Origin: Aporhodopirellula aestuarii
GTDB lineage: Bacteria > Planctomycetota > Planctomycetia > Pirellulales > Pirellulaceae
Assembly (NCBI RefSeq): GCF_023701485.1
Contig: NZ_JAMQBK010000060.1
Coordinates: forward strand, 264,656-328,655
Length of the DNA: 64,000 nucleotides
Direction of reading: 5' to 3'
Part shown: piece by piece, positions 44,616-54,237 of the stretch
How the letters are laid out: each line of letters starts with the position of its first letter
How positions within the stretch are numbered: position 1 is the first letter of the stretch
Program-made: the position numbers and the translations under genes
The notes under the pieces: model-generated
Database searches by the model: none
What the model was told of the DNA's origin: nothing
The model's input: the letters and a program-made list of their open reading frames with translations, nothing else

Positions 44616-45125
44616 CTAATGTGGTTGCCGCTGTTTGGGGCCGAAGCTTGGCGAATCGACGGTGTACCGATCGCCGGGTGATTGCGAATAGGTCGTCCTC
44701 GTCGGCTCGAAGTCACGGTCCGAATCGGAGTCGGTCTTGGTTCCGAACCCCGAAGTGTGTACCTGGAATCGACCGCTGTAACGGCGACGCAGATAACCGC
44801 CCACGAGTTGTCTTCCGAATGGAGTGAGCAATAGGAAGCCGAGCGAGTCGGTAAGCAACCCTGGCGTTAGCAAGAGCGCCGCGGCGAAGGCGATCATCAT
44901 GCCGTCTTGGATCTCACGTCCGGGCATGCGTCCTTCAGCCAAGGCGCTACGAAACCGCGCGATCGTTGCCATGCCCTCACGGCGAGCCAAGACCGAACCG
45001 ATGATTCCGGTCACAATCACAATCGTGAGCGTTGTCAACCAACTCGTTGCCTCGGCCATCCGCAGCAGCAGAATCAATTCAACGAACGGAATTAGGATGA
45101 ACGCAGCTAATAATCGAATCAACAT
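44616..45125 (-). CDS. fxsA: FxsA family membrane protein
   Basis: The protein has 169 residues. FxsA is a small inner-membrane protein; the E. coli one relieves phage T7 exclusion by F plasmids when overproduced, but its native role is unknown. Here the helices LIRLLAAFILIPFVELILLL, the ARREGMATIARF segment with GRMPGREIQDG, and the third helix AFAAALLLTPGLLTDSLG match the family well. The C-terminal 50 residues are polar and rich in Ser/Asp/Arg (TDSDSDRDFEPTR). Confidence 0.93.
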   Translation of the reverse strand: MLIRLLAAFILIPFVELILLLRMAEATSWLTTLTIVIVTGIIGSVLARREGMATIARFRSALAEGRMPGREIQDGMMIAFAAALLLTPGLLTDSLGFLLLTPFGRQLVGGYLRRRYSGRFQVHTSGFGTKTDSDSDRDFEPTRTTYSQSPGDRYTVDSPSFGPKQRQPH

Positions 45126-45608
45126 TGGTTAGTTCCACCTTGGGACGCAATCGACTGCCACCTTGGCACCGAAATCATCCAGAATGATGTTTGCAAGTAG
45201 GTAGAAGCGAATGCCGTTCCGAAGTGGAAATTTGAAGCCCATGCGGATTTCGATCTGGCCGTGTTCCTAGGCTATTCGCTCATCGCCGGCTCGGTCGCTG
45301 AGCATCCATTGTTGACTGAAACTGAGTCAGTCTAAGAAAGGCGGCAGAAGAATCTCGTCAGATGTGTCGACGGAATCGTTGCCAGAAGAGCGGGACAGAC
45401 TAAAAGACTGCCCTCAAAGGATCCGTGCCGAGGTTACCGGCTGGTGAAGGTTGGACTGGGAGATGAATGGCCCAAGGTCACACGCGGTCGAAAATCGATT
45501 TGTCGCAACGCAGATGCTCTCGCCAACAAACCCGCAGTAGCCATCGAGGGCTAAACGGATAGCGGGAACCATTGGTTCGACCGCGAATCCTTCGTGTCCC
45601 GAACAACC
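45126..45608. other. Non-coding spacer
   Basis: In this 483 bp I see no ORF with coding character, RNA gene or strong hairpin. It may be decayed sequence. Confidence 0.45.
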
Positions 45609-45824
45609 TCAGCGGCTGCGTCGCTGCGTCGAAGACTTGGTGGCGAAATGGCTTAGGCGATCTTCCATGGCGAGGAGATCTTTTTCAATCCATCCACCGA
45701 AATCGGAGGCAAACACTTCATCGTCGAAACGAATCGAGAGAGACTGCCAGTCAAGAGACACGATCGCTTCTTGGAAGCAATCGTTCCCTCCGGAGGGTGG
45801 TGTCGAATTAGAGGAGATAGACAT
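45609..45824 (-). CDS. Small hypothetical protein
   Basis: The ORF has 71 codons. A GGGAG ribosome site lies about six bases before the ATG at 45824. The protein has a disordered Ser-rich start, then a middle with alternating hydrophobic and acidic residues (VSLDWQSLSIRFDDEVFAS and WIEKDLLAMEDRL) and a basic end. The hydrophobic pattern looks like a real small domain rather than noise. No known family was recognised, and it is alone in a 1 kb region. Confidence 0.45.
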   Translation of the reverse strand: MSISSNSTPPSGGNDCFQEAIVSLDWQSLSIRFDDEVFASDFGGWIEKDLLAMEDRLSHFATKSSTQRRSR

Positions 45825-46187
45825 AACGAACTCCCAATAAAAGCATTAGTGAACTCTAGTAAGATGCACCGAGCTAAATAAAAGTTCGGCAAATTCGATG
45901 CCGTTCGGCCAGTCTGATCGCTCGAAGAGTGCAGTTTCTAGTGAGTACATGTCCGATTTCGCAGAAATAGTGACAGGTGGCAAGGCATTTTCGCCCGAAA
46001 GGTGGCGAAATTCGCAGTACATCAGGAATCGTCAGAAATTTCGCGCCAGCTTGCCAAGATTCCTCTGCCTAGAACGAAGAACACGTTAGACCACCCACCT
46101 GCCCGTGCTTTTGAAGAAGGGCGATTACGCCGCTCGTGCGGGTAACCGGTGAACGGACAAAACACTTCGAAAATTGGGGAAACCACC
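45825..46187. other. Non-coding spacer before the coiled-coil gene
   Basis: This 363 bp spacer should hold the promoter for the coiled-coil/kinase cluster. It has several TTTCGC/GCGAAA words (45958-46055), which can pair in several ways, but no single clear hairpin. Confidence 0.4.
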
Positions 46188-47012
46188 ATGTTACGCAAAC
46201 TATTCTTGGCCGGAACGACGTTCGCATTGTTATCCGGAATCACGCTCGCAACGCCGATCGGTTCCTACGCCCGCTGCGGCTGGAATTACCTGACCGATTC
46301 GGCCAGCGACGCGGTGCCGCTGGAATGGGAACTCAAACGGGCTCGGACAATGATCGCTGATCTCCAGCCTGAAATTCAGGATAACGCCCGCCGAATTGCT
46401 CAGGAAAAAATTGAAGTCGCTAAACTCGAGCGGCAACTCAGCGAAACGGACATGCGATTGGCCAAAGCGCAAAGCGAGATCGAACGACTCAGCGACGACT
46501 TGCGTGACGAAAGCCCTAGCTACAGTTACGGCGGAAAGACCTACACTTCGGTGCAGGTCAAATCGGATCTGGGTAATCGCTTCAAACGATTCAAAACCCG
46601 TCAGGAGACTTCTGAAAAGTTGCAGAAGATGCTGTCGGCTCGTCAAGCTTCGTTGAGGGCCGCCAGCGAGCGGATGGAAGCGATGCTCGATGCACGACGT
46701 CAACTCGAAGTCGAAGTCGAAAATTTGCAAGCCCGAGTCGGTGCGTTGCGAGTTGCTCAGACCAGCAGCCAGCTGCACCTCGATGACAGTGCGTTGTCGC
46801 GTTCACGTGAGCTGCTCGACGAGATCGCGATGCGAATCGATGTCGAAGAAGAAACGATGAAGGTGGACGTGGAATACTTCGGTGAAATCGATCTCGACGA
46901 ACCATCCGACGAGAATTTGCTAGAAGACATCTCCGCGTATATGAATAGGGTTAACGGGTCAGGTTCAGATGCTCTCGTCTCGATCGACTTGAGTGCCGAT
47001 TCCTCGCTGTAA
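46188..47012 (+). CDS. Secreted coiled-coil protein
   Basis: A frame starts at 46149, but the ATG at 46188 follows a GGGGA ribosome site and opens a signal peptide (MLRKLFLAGTTFALLSG, cleavage near SYA), giving 274 residues. After SYARCGWNYLTDSASDAVPLE comes a long heptad-rich coiled coil (about 35-110 and 130-195, with EKIEVAKLERQLSETDMRL). Between the coils is a YGGKTYTSVQVKSDL segment. The tail is acidic (DLDEPSDENLLED). Function is unknown. It is followed after 123 bp by a membrane kinase and then a small membrane protein on the same strand; the three probably belong together. Confidence 0.75.
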   Translation: MLRKLFLAGTTFALLSGITLATPIGSYARCGWNYLTDSASDAVPLEWELKRARTMIADLQPEIQDNARRIAQEKIEVAKLERQLSETDMRLAKAQSEIERLSDDLRDESPSYSYGGKTYTSVQVKSDLGNRFKRFKTRQETSEKLQKMLSARQASLRAASERMEAMLDARRQLEVEVENLQARVGALRVAQTSSQLHLDDSALSRSRELLDEIAMRIDVEEETMKVDVEYFGEIDLDEPSDENLLEDISAYMNRVNGSGSDALVSIDLSADSSL

Positions 47013-47135
47013 TCCACGAGCGTCCGACACCGAGGGTGGCGTTGGCCGCCCGGTGCCGGAGCGATCGACGATTCGCGTCGGTTTGCGAAGTGATAGCCTC
47101 TTTATTTCGGCGAGTTCGATATCAACGAAACCATC

Positions 47136-49199
47136 ATGAACTTCACGCATTCCCCTAACGAAACTGTCTTAGACCGGTACACGATCAATCGTGGTATCGG
47201 CATCGGCGGCTTCGGTGAAGTTTATTTTGCGCTCAGCCAAGCAGGCAAAGAGGTTGCGTTGAAACGCATCCAACGCAACCTCGACGTCGAGCTGAGAGGC
47301 GTTTCGCACTGTCTCAATCTCAAACACCCCAACCTGGTTTCCTTGCACGACATCTGCCGTGACAAAGACGACCAGGCTTGGGTGGTAATGGAATATGTCG
47401 CAGGCAAGAACCTGCGTGAAGTGCTCGACGAGGCGGATCCATCAGGACGCATCTGTCGGGCGACTGTGCAGGGCGGCAAGTCGTTGCCGAGCGGGCTGAC
47501 CATGGATGAAGTCCGTCGTTGGTTTTGCGGCATGGCCGCCGGGACCGCACACCTGCACTCGGCCGGACTCGTTCATCGAGATTTGAAACCCGGCAACTTG
47601 TTCGATGACAATGGGATTATCAAAGTCGGCGACTACGGGCTGAGTAAGTTCATCTCGTCGTCACATCGCAGCGGGCACACCGAGAGCGTCGGTACGTTGC
47701 ATTACATGGCTCCGGAGATCGGACGCGGACAATACGGACGCGAGATTGATATCTATGCGATGGGGATCATCCTGTTTGAGCTGCTCACCGGAGCGTTGCC
47801 CTTCGACGGAGAGACGCCGCAGGAAATCGTCGTCAAACATCTCACTGACACACCCGATCTCTCCACGATTCCGAAGGAACTGCGCCCGGCAATCGCGGCG
47901 TGTTTGCAAAAAAATCCAAAGGATCGACCGAGCGATATTGCGTCGATGATGAAATTGACGCCATGGGCGAATGATGTGGGACAACCGATGACATGGTCGT
48001 CAAACCCGCATGGTTCCTTGGCACAAAACCCTCCGACGGTGACGGCGCAGCCGATACCTCAGCCGGCGTCCGTGGAAGCACCGGTCCACGTGACCCAGCC
48101 CGCCGCGCACACCCCATCGCCTCACGTCGTCTTGAGCCATCCCACGACGGAGGAACCGATCGCTCGGGCGATTCGCATGAGCTTTGGTGATTTGAGTCGA
48201 TGGTGGCAAAACCTCGAACGCTCGCCGGGGTCGAAGTTCGTGATGGTTCTCGCCACTGTGGTGATTTTGTTGATCAACACGCACTGGTTGCTGCCGATGC
48301 TGTCCCTGATCGGATTTTTTTACATCCCCTACTACGTGATCCGGCACATCGTGTTGCAGATTGCGGAGCCCGATACCTATGCCCACACGCACCCAGGTCA
48401 TGACCGACGCGGGGCGCATTTCGTCCATGGCGGGTCGCCGGGGCACCCGCAGAACGGGATGAACCAGGGTGGAGCTACCCCAGTGACACGGAGACGATCG
48501 GTTCCGGCCCAGTTATCGAAAGCTCAGGTGCGACAGATGTTACGACAGTCGTTGGCGCAGCGTACAAAATTGTCCTTAGCGGCGGAGTGGACGACGTCGG
48601 GAATGATCTCGTTGGTCGTTGCGGGAACGTTATTGTTGATCTCATCGGTGATCGGGCTGCGAAACTCAGAAGTCAGCCCCCTGACGATCGCGCCCTACGT
48701 TTGGATGGCATGCGTGGTATGGCTCGGTTCGTTCGGCTTGCTGGGCCTCGGAAAGGCATGGGAATCGAGCGAAGGGGACGGTTTTACTCGCCGTTTGATG
48801 GCTGCGTTTCTCGGTGCCGGGATCGGCGTGGTCGCTTACATGCTCGCGGACGTGTTGATGGTGCCGTTGGATCAAGGGCTTAGCCGGGACATTGACGCGA
48901 CATCACTGCCGACAACGTTCTATCAAGCTTCGGGGATACCCAAAGCGGCAGCCATGATGGCTCATTTCGCGGCGTTGTTCGCGTTGCTCCGGATGTGGAA
49001 GCCGGTTGACCCGCTTCGTCGTGCGAGACTAAGCCTGTGGGCCGTGTCGGTCGCTGTTGTGGGAGAATGGGTCATCCATCAAATGATTCCTGTTCCTCAA
49101 CCTGCGGGCATGTTGATCGCAGGCGGTATCGTGGTGATGACGCAGATGTCGGCTCCTTGGGTGAAAGCGGATTCGGTTACGTCGTTGAACGCCTCTTGA
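47136..49199 (+). CDS. Ser/Thr protein kinase with large polytopic membrane domain (DYG)
   Basis: The protein has 687 residues. The kinase domain covers about 12-275: glycine loop GIGIGGFGEVY (20-30), K43, HRDLKPGNL at 147, DYG at 166-168 in place of DFG, and MAPEI. A Pro-rich, low-complexity linker (285-335) leads to a conserved-looking helical segment (PIARAIRMSFGDLSRWW) and a first pair of membrane helices at about 367-403. A His/Gly-rich loop follows, then about five to six further helices to the end. The membrane part is not a known transporter or sensor family to me. The gene lies between a secreted coiled-coil protein and a small membrane protein, a likely functional set. Confidence 0.88.
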   Translation: MNFTHSPNETVLDRYTINRGIGIGGFGEVYFALSQAGKEVALKRIQRNLDVELRGVSHCLNLKHPNLVSLHDICRDKDDQAWVVMEYVAGKNLREVLDEADPSGRICRATVQGGKSLPSGLTMDEVRRWFCGMAAGTAHLHSAGLVHRDLKPGNLFDDNGIIKVGDYGLSKFISSSHRSGHTESVGTLHYMAPEIGRGQYGREIDIYAMGIILFELLTGALPFDGETPQEIVVKHLTDTPDLSTIPKELRPAIAACLQKNPKDRPSDIASMMKLTPWANDVGQPMTWSSNPHGSLAQNPPTVTAQPIPQPASVEAPVHVTQPAAHTPSPHVVLSHPTTEEPIARAIRMSFGDLSRWWQNLERSPGSKFVMVLATVVILLINTHWLLPMLSLIGFFYIPYYVIRHIVLQIAEPDTYAHTHPGHDRRGAHFVHGGSPGHPQNGMNQGGATPVTRRRSVPAQLSKAQVRQMLRQSLAQRTKLSLAAEWTTSGMISLVVAGTLLLISSVIGLRNSEVSPLTIAPYVWMACVVWLGSFGLLGLGKAWESSEGDGFTRRLMAAFLGAGIGVVAYMLADVLMVPLDQGLSRDIDATSLPTTFYQASGIPKAAAMMAHFAALFALLRMWKPVDPLRRARLSLWAVSVAVVGEWVIHQMIPVPQPAGMLIAGGIVVMTQMSAPWVKADSVTSLNAS

Positions 49200-49257
49200 C
49201 CGGAGGTGCGGATCGTTTCGCAAATCTTTGCCGTCATCGTTTTGATGAGATGTCTCA

Positions 49258-49896
49258 ATGAATGAACCAATGAAAATCGCACTTGTGTTATCGCTCGCCA
49301 TCTTCGGCTGTGTGTTTGCTCCGCAGGCAGGTTTGGCGGACGAGGCCGCTGACAAAGAAGCTTCCGCGCCGGTTGCGTTGAGTGTTCCGCCTTTGGATCA
49401 CGTTGATTACCCCTTGGATCGTCCAACTTGGATCGATGAGGGACGCAGTCCGATGGATCCGGTTGACGGCGAAGACGTGTTCATTGCGGTCAGTTCGGGG
49501 CCTGCCCCTTCGCCTGAGGCGGCGGTGGAAATGATGGAAGTGATGGCACTCGGCGCGGTCGAGAACTACGTCGACCAGAAACTACAAGGCTTGTCCCGCG
49601 AAATAGATGCTGCGGAGATCGGCGTCGAATTGGATTGGGTTCGAGACGAGCTCATCTCGCGTCGTTATGACGGGACAGTGAAAACGGGTGATGTGGTGCA
49701 GTACGAGAGTGCGTGTCTGCTGCGAATCGATAAGTCACATCAGCAAGTGCTCGATCGGTTGATCCAAAACCAACAACTGCAACACCGGCTCGCAGCGGTG
49801 GGAATCTTGGGAGGCATGTGTTTGGCCGGATTGCTCAGCGGGTCAATCCTGTTTGGATGGCTTTCTTCGCGTCAGCAGCGGCCGGTCGCGCAATGA
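49258..49896 (+). CDS. Exported membrane-anchored protein of unknown function
   Basis: The protein has 212 residues (or 208 from the ATG at 49270). It has an N-terminal signal peptide or anchor (IALVLSLAIFGCVFAPQAGLA) and a C-terminal membrane helix (LAAVGILGGMCLAGLLSGSILFGWLSS). The domain between them has a helical stretch (AAVEMMEVMALGAVENYVDQKLQGL) and a short strand pair. No family was recognised. It starts 58 bp after the kinase stop and ends just before a long hairpin, so it is probably the last gene of the kinase unit. Confidence 0.7.
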   Translation: MNEPMKIALVLSLAIFGCVFAPQAGLADEAADKEASAPVALSVPPLDHVDYPLDRPTWIDEGRSPMDPVDGEDVFIAVSSGPAPSPEAAVEMMEVMALGAVENYVDQKLQGLSREIDAAEIGVELDWVRDELISRRYDGTVKTGDVVQYESACLLRIDKSHQQVLDRLIQNQQLQHRLAAVGILGGMCLAGLLSGSILFGWLSSRQQRPVAQ

Positions 49897-49899
49897 GAA

Positions 49900-49951
49900 A
49901 ACCGATGCGTCCGCGAGAGAGAAACGATCTCTACTCGCAAACGCATCGGTT
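49900..49951 (+). terminator. Long two-part hairpin after the kinase unit
   Basis: AACCGATGCGT (49900-49910) pairs with ACGCATCGGTT (49941-49951), and inside it GCGAG-AGAGA pairs with TCTCT-A-CTCGC. This gives about 21 pairs with one bulge and a 5-base loop. It begins four bases after the last stop codon. No T run follows, so it may stabilise the mRNA end instead of ending transcription. Confidence 0.7.
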
Positions 49952-50034
49952 CGTGATTGCCGCACCGCAATCGCCCTACCCTTGAGAATTCCTGTTGTGT
50001 TTGAGCACTGCACAGGTCGTCTTATTTCCGCTGT

Positions 50035-50979
50035 TTAGGAGCGGGAGAAATTCAATGCTCCGGTGGTGTCGCCGTCGACCTTAAAAATGAATCCGTTGGC
50101 CGAAGCGGTCCAACTTCCTTGCATTTGTTGCAAGTCGCTGGCCCGGACCAAAGACAGTTTGTTTTCGCTGAGGCGATACTGACCGTTGAAACTCTTTGTG
50201 CTGCCGCCCTTGGTGGCTGACCAAGTGAAACTGTTGTCCTCATTGAGGATCAACGAGACGGATTGATCACCGGGCAGTGAGACGGTCCATGTTCCGATAT
50301 GGGGTGCAGTAGGGCTGGCCTGAGTGGCACTGGCGACGGTTCCGAATTCCGGAATGCTTGCGGAGGACGCCGAAGCCGATTGTCGTGTCGGAGCACCACC
50401 GCCGCTGAGCGACGCGAGCATTTGTAACGCGGACGCTTCGGTGTTTGCCGGGGGGGCTGGCGTTGCCGGTCGCTGTGTTTGAGCGACAGCCGGCTGAGTA
50501 TTCGATTGGCGGACAGGCTGGGCGGAGGCCGGGTTGGAACGAACGGCCGTTTGGCTAGCTGCTTGGTTGTTGAACGGGTTGTTTCCGCTGTTCGAAAACG
50601 ATTGTCGCTGCTGTTGTTGCTGAGGTGCCGATTGGAAGGACGTCTGAGCAGTAGACTGTCGTTGGAACTGGGCCGCGGACTGGTTTCCGTTTGAGAACGA
50701 AACAGGTGGAGCAGAACGGCTTGCGGTCTGGAATCGGCTCGGAGCAGCCGGAGAGACCGGGTTGTGAACCTGCGGGGGATTCGCGTATCGGACCGGTGAT
50801 GAGTATGCGGAGCCGCCATAGTAGGAGGGGCTCGCGGACGCATAGCCGTAACTCCCGCCATATCCGCCGCCACGATATCCACCCCCGCCACCGCCGCAGG
50901 CATGGACGGGGGAGCAGGTTGCCGTGAGGACGGCGAGTGCGGTGGCGGATCGGATCCAGTTTTTGACTTGAACTTTCAT
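50035..50979 (-). CDS. Secreted Gly/Gln-rich protein with C-terminal lipocalin-like domain
   Basis: The protein has 314 residues. The signal peptide ends near CSPVHA. The mature N-terminus is Gly/Tyr/Ser-rich (GGGGGYRGGGYGGSYGYA), followed by a Gln/Asn/Ser-rich disordered region to about residue 215. The last about 90 residues form a compact beta-rich domain: GTWTVSLPGDQSVSLILNED, then FTWSATKGGSTKSFNGQY, and GSWTASANGFIFKVDGD. This repeated strand pattern resembles small lipocalin-like domains common in planctomycetes (TIGR03066-like). Function is unknown; a surface or extracellular role is likely. Confidence 0.72.
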   Translation of the reverse strand: MKVQVKNWIRSATALAVLTATCSPVHACGGGGGGYRGGGYGGSYGYASASPSYYGGSAYSSPVRYANPPQVHNPVSPAAPSRFQTASRSAPPVSFSNGNQSAAQFQRQSTAQTSFQSAPQQQQQRQSFSNSGNNPFNNQAASQTAVRSNPASAQPVRQSNTQPAVAQTQRPATPAPPANTEASALQMLASLSGGGAPTRQSASASSASIPEFGTVASATQASPTAPHIGTWTVSLPGDQSVSLILNEDNSFTWSATKGGSTKSFNGQYRLSENKLSLVRASDLQQMQGSWTASANGFIFKVDGDTTGALNFSRS

Positions 50980-51121
50980 GATTCAGACTTCCAGAGCGTG
51001 TTGAGCGTTGAGTGCGTATTTTGCGACCAAGGTCGCCTCACAACTCACCAAGCGAAATGCTTTGGAATGTGTTACCTGAAAATCATGAAAGTTCTCTCGG
51101 CGATCTAATCGCCAGACGTCT

Positions 51122-52600
51122 TCAGTCGCGGGCTTGCTCGTCGTCTCGGCCACCGCGGCCTTGACGCATCGCTTCCCCACGCGTTTTCATCGTTTCGAGC
51201 TCTTTTTTCGAAAGGGCGCCGTCCTTGTCCTCGTCAGCCCACTGGAACATTCGTTGTCCTCGTTCCGCGATGCTGCTGAGCTCCTCGGCGGATAACTCGC
51301 CGTCGTCGTTGGCATCGAGTTGCATCAGCCGCTCGACCATGCCGGCGCCACCAGGACGTGGGCCGCCTTCGCCGTCACGGGGTCCACCCTCTCCGCGGGG
51401 GCCACCTTCTCCGCGAGGTCCACCCTCTCCACGAGGCCCGCCTTCTCCACGAGGTCCGCCGGCGCGTGGTCCGTCTGCACCACGTCCACCATCCCGAGGG
51501 CCGCCCTCGCGTGCACCCGGTTCGCGTTGACGAGGACTGTCCCCGGCTTTGCGATCGCTGTCTCCCGAGCCACCTTTAGGGGTTGCTTTGGCGGCTTGTT
51601 TGTCTGCATGCGGTTTAGCAGCGTGTTCGGCATGTTTATCGCCATCACGGTCGGCGTGCTCGCGAGCTTGTGGTCGGTCTCCACGGGTTCCATGATCATG
51701 GTCGCGGGGGCCGCGTTCTTGGGTACCGTGTTCGGCACCACGAGGTCCGCGATTTTTCGCCGAATCTTGGCGACCAAAAGAATGATCGCGACGTGACCCG
51801 GAATGACGTGCGTCGCGTTGGCCGCCACGGCTTCGGCCATCGCGTGCACCGGATTTGTTGCCGCGTGAACCTTGCCCACGTGCGCTGTGTTTGCCACCAC
51901 GCGGTTCGTGTTGGCGGGCGTTGTGGTCCCGGCCACGTGAACGCTCATTCCGAGCGTCGTGACCTCGACCTCGCGAACGATCACCGCGAGCGTTGTGTTC
52001 TCGGCCTCGTGAATGGGCATCCCGACCAAAGTCTCTTCGATCTCGTGATTGAGCATCCCGACCACGCTGTCCTCTCTCGCGGGAGGGGGCGTTTGGTGTT
52101 ACCCGATCACGGGAATGCGGTCCGCGGTCTCGCGCCATCTCGTTGCCACCGCGAGGGCCTCGTTGAGAAGCTGCAAAGCGGCCAGAGAAATCGGGTCTCG
52201 TCTCGGTCGCATCAAGCTTGCCGTCTTCGTTCTTGTCGAGCGATTTGAGTGCGGCCGATGCGTTTTTCATCTCTTTGCTTGAGATCGTCCCGTCTCCATC
52301 GGTATCGATCGCGGAGAAGATTGGCAGCATTTGCATCATTCGCCCGGGACCCATTCCCCCGTGTCCCATTCCTCCAGGACCCATTCCTCCAGGCTGGCCC
52401 ATTTCAGACGGACGACCGGGGCCTCCACGATCGGATTCGCCACGTGCTGCGGGACCGCCTTGTTCGAATCGGCCCGCAGGTGGCCCTCCGCGGTCCGGTC
52501 CTCCTTGGCCTTCACGGTTTGGGGGCTGAGCGGATACGGTGGGTGCGAGCATCCACGTCGCACTCATCACTAGCAGCAAACTCATCCATTTCGTACGCAT
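51122..52600 (-). CDS. Secreted EF-hand protein with RG-rich and GGPRGE repeats
   Basis: The frame reaches 52642, but the ATG at 52600 begins a signal peptide (MRTKWMSLLLVMSATWMLAP, cleavage after VSA), giving 492 residues. Two EF-hand calcium loops are near the start: D99-x-D-x-D-G-T-I-x3-E110 and D122-K-N-E-D-G-K-L-x3-E133. Two more (LDANDDGELSAEEL and DEDKDGALSKKEL) are near the end. Between them are an Arg/Gly/Asp/His-rich low-complexity region of about 160 residues and four tandem GGPRGE-type units. It is expected to bind calcium outside the cytosol; the charged centre may bind polyanions. No catalytic domain was seen. Confidence 0.83.
   Translation of the reverse strand: MRTKWMSLLLVMSATWMLAPTVSAQPPNREGQGGPDRGGPPAGRFEQGGPAARGESDRGGPGRPSEMGQPGGMGPGGMGHGGMGPGRMMQMLPIFSAIDTDGDGTISSKEMKNASAALKSLDKNEDGKLDATETRPDFSGRFAASQRGPRGGNEMARDRGPHSRDRVTPNAPSRERGQRGRDAQSRDRRDFGRDAHSRGREHNARGDRSRGRGHDARNERSRGRDHNARQHEPRGGKHSARGQGSRGNKSGARDGRSRGGQRDARHSGSRRDHSFGRQDSAKNRGPRGAEHGTQERGPRDHDHGTRGDRPQAREHADRDGDKHAEHAAKPHADKQAAKATPKGGSGDSDRKAGDSPRQREPGAREGGPRDGGRGADGPRAGGPRGEGGPRGEGGPRGEGGPRGEGGPRDGEGGPRPGGAGMVERLMQLDANDDGELSAEELSSIAERGQRMFQWADEDKDGALSKKELETMKTRGEAMRQGRGGRDDEQARD
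51381..51461. repeat. 18 bp tandem repeat within the EF-hand gene
   Basis: Four consecutive 18 bp units (51381-51452) plus a partial fifth encode GGPRGE-type hexapeptides on the minus strand. Units differ at a few third positions only, which suggests expansion by slippage under coding constraint. Confidence 0.85.
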
Positions 52601-52809
52601 CTTGGTTTCGCCTTCGAGAAGAAATTGTGGGGTGTATCTCAACTCTTCTAACCTGACCTCACCGCAAAGGTTTCGCGCTGATCCTCAAAATCCAACCTGG
52701 ACACGCAAGATAAACTCGCTGAGCAACGTGGAGATGATGGATCAAACGGGAAGCGTTTGCGATCGACCAATTGGTCGTGTGATCGACCAACGGCGTATGC
52801 ATTTTGAGC

Positions 52810-53979
52810 CTACGGCAACGAAATCAGAAATCGCATCAAGCGTTTCGAAAACGTCGCCGTGTCGGTGTCCACGATCCGTTCGAAATCGATTCGACGTTGG
52901 CCGCGGCGGTAGGCCTCAAACGGGGGTCGCGTTGCGGTGAAGTTCAAAATGTCTGCAAACGATTCGCTGTCTCGTTCAGACAGATAAAACATCATCGCCC
53001 AAGCGACCGCGTAGGCGGTGTGCACGTTGCCGGCATCGCGGAAGGCTTCATCGCCATCGACGAGTTGTTCCACCCATGCGGTGATTTCATCGGAATCACG
53101 AAACGATAGGTGTTTTCGTAAATGGTTCAGGGATTCGCGATTCAATCGATCACTGAGACCGGCTCCCGCACGACCTGACGCGAGGGCTTCGGGTTCAAAC
53201 ATTTGTCCGATTCCCTCGGTGATCCAACTCGGCGTGTCGTTCACTCGGCTGTGCACTCCCGAATTGAACGCGGATTGGTGTGCGGCTTCGTGACGCACCG
53301 TCGCTGCGATGTCCGACAAACGGCCGCCGTCGTGTGTCATCACACGGTTGCAGCGGTTGGCGTAGATGCCTGCAACCCGTGAGACGTCAATCCCGAGCCG
53401 GTCGAGTTCGTCGTACATCGCCCGCGCATCTGGCAGAACAACGGCGACCATCGGGAAACGTCCGGTACGGACTTTGACACCTCGTTTGGACATGTAGTCG
53501 ACGAAAGAACGATGGGAATCTTCAAACATCTTTGGCCAACGGTCACCTCGACCACGAGGCTGCACGACCAAAAAATTGTTGGTGGCCACTACTTCGAATT
53601 TCGGACCGAACTCGGCTTGAAGATGATTACGCATCCGGGTGGCTGATGCCGGTTCGAACCGCTCGTCGGTGATCCGGATCAACTGTTCTCGCTGGTTGGC
53701 CGCAACGGTATGTAGCCATCCATCTTCTGCGATTACGAGCGATTCCGTCGCCGAATCGATCAAATGCAATCCGGTCTGCCACCGTGAATCGACAAGGAAC
53801 TGAACCGGGTGGGGCCCCTGTCGAGCCGCGGTTCGATTGACAACGCCGCGTGCGGAAACCCGGTTCGCGACAGGTGTCGAGCTACTCGGTCGAGAGCCGC
53901 CGCCGGGTTCGGCGGCCACGATTCCTGAACCAAGTGTCACCGCGCAGGTGACACTCATCGCCAGCGTGATCGATCGCAT
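52810..53979 (-). CDS. DUF1570 family secreted putative metallopeptidase
   Basis: The frame is open to 54084. The ATG at 53979 is preferred because AAGGA lies 11 bases upstream and it begins a signal peptide (MRSITLAMSVTCAVTLGSG), giving 389 residues; starts at 53991 and 54012 are possible. The DUF1570 core has VRHEAAHQSAFNSGVHSR, a zincin-like HExxH motif, with NDTPSWITEGIGQMFEP after it, as in gluzincins where a Glu downstream is the third ligand. Peptidase activity is likely but unproven for this family. It is a common exported planctomycete protein with no operon partner. Confidence 0.85.
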   Translation of the reverse strand: MRSITLAMSVTCAVTLGSGIVAAEPGGGSRPSSSTPVANRVSARGVVNRTAARQGPHPVQFLVDSRWQTGLHLIDSATESLVIAEDGWLHTVAANQREQLIRITDERFEPASATRMRNHLQAEFGPKFEVVATNNFLVVQPRGRGDRWPKMFEDSHRSFVDYMSKRGVKVRTGRFPMVAVVLPDARAMYDELDRLGIDVSRVAGIYANRCNRVMTHDGGRLSDIAATVRHEAAHQSAFNSGVHSRVNDTPSWITEGIGQMFEPEALASGRAGAGLSDRLNRESLNHLRKHLSFRDSDEITAWVEQLVDGDEAFRDAGNVHTAYAVAWAMMFYLSERDSESFADILNFTATRPPFEAYRRGQRRIDFERIVDTDTATFSKRLMRFLISLP

Positions 53980-54237
53980 TTGGCGGAGCATCCTTGTAAC
54001 AACCGGTTGCATCGGCACGGAGTGATGGAAACGATCGTTAGACGAGCGTCGGCTCGGCAAAACCTTTGAGTTTGGCAATCGCATAGCGGCGGCGGTGTCG
54101 GAGGAGGGATGTCGAAAGCACTACGAGAATCCGGCGATGCCCCCCGACACCATCACGGTCTGATCAAACCTAGGTTAAAATCAAACCAGAGGCCGCGTGC
54201 TGTCATTCCCCCGTCCACTTTTTCTGAAAGCTGTCTT

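Noticed and set aside
53640..53670. GGTTCGAACC as a tRNA T-loop
   Set aside because: It lies inside the DUF1570 gene in frame and has no cloverleaf around it.
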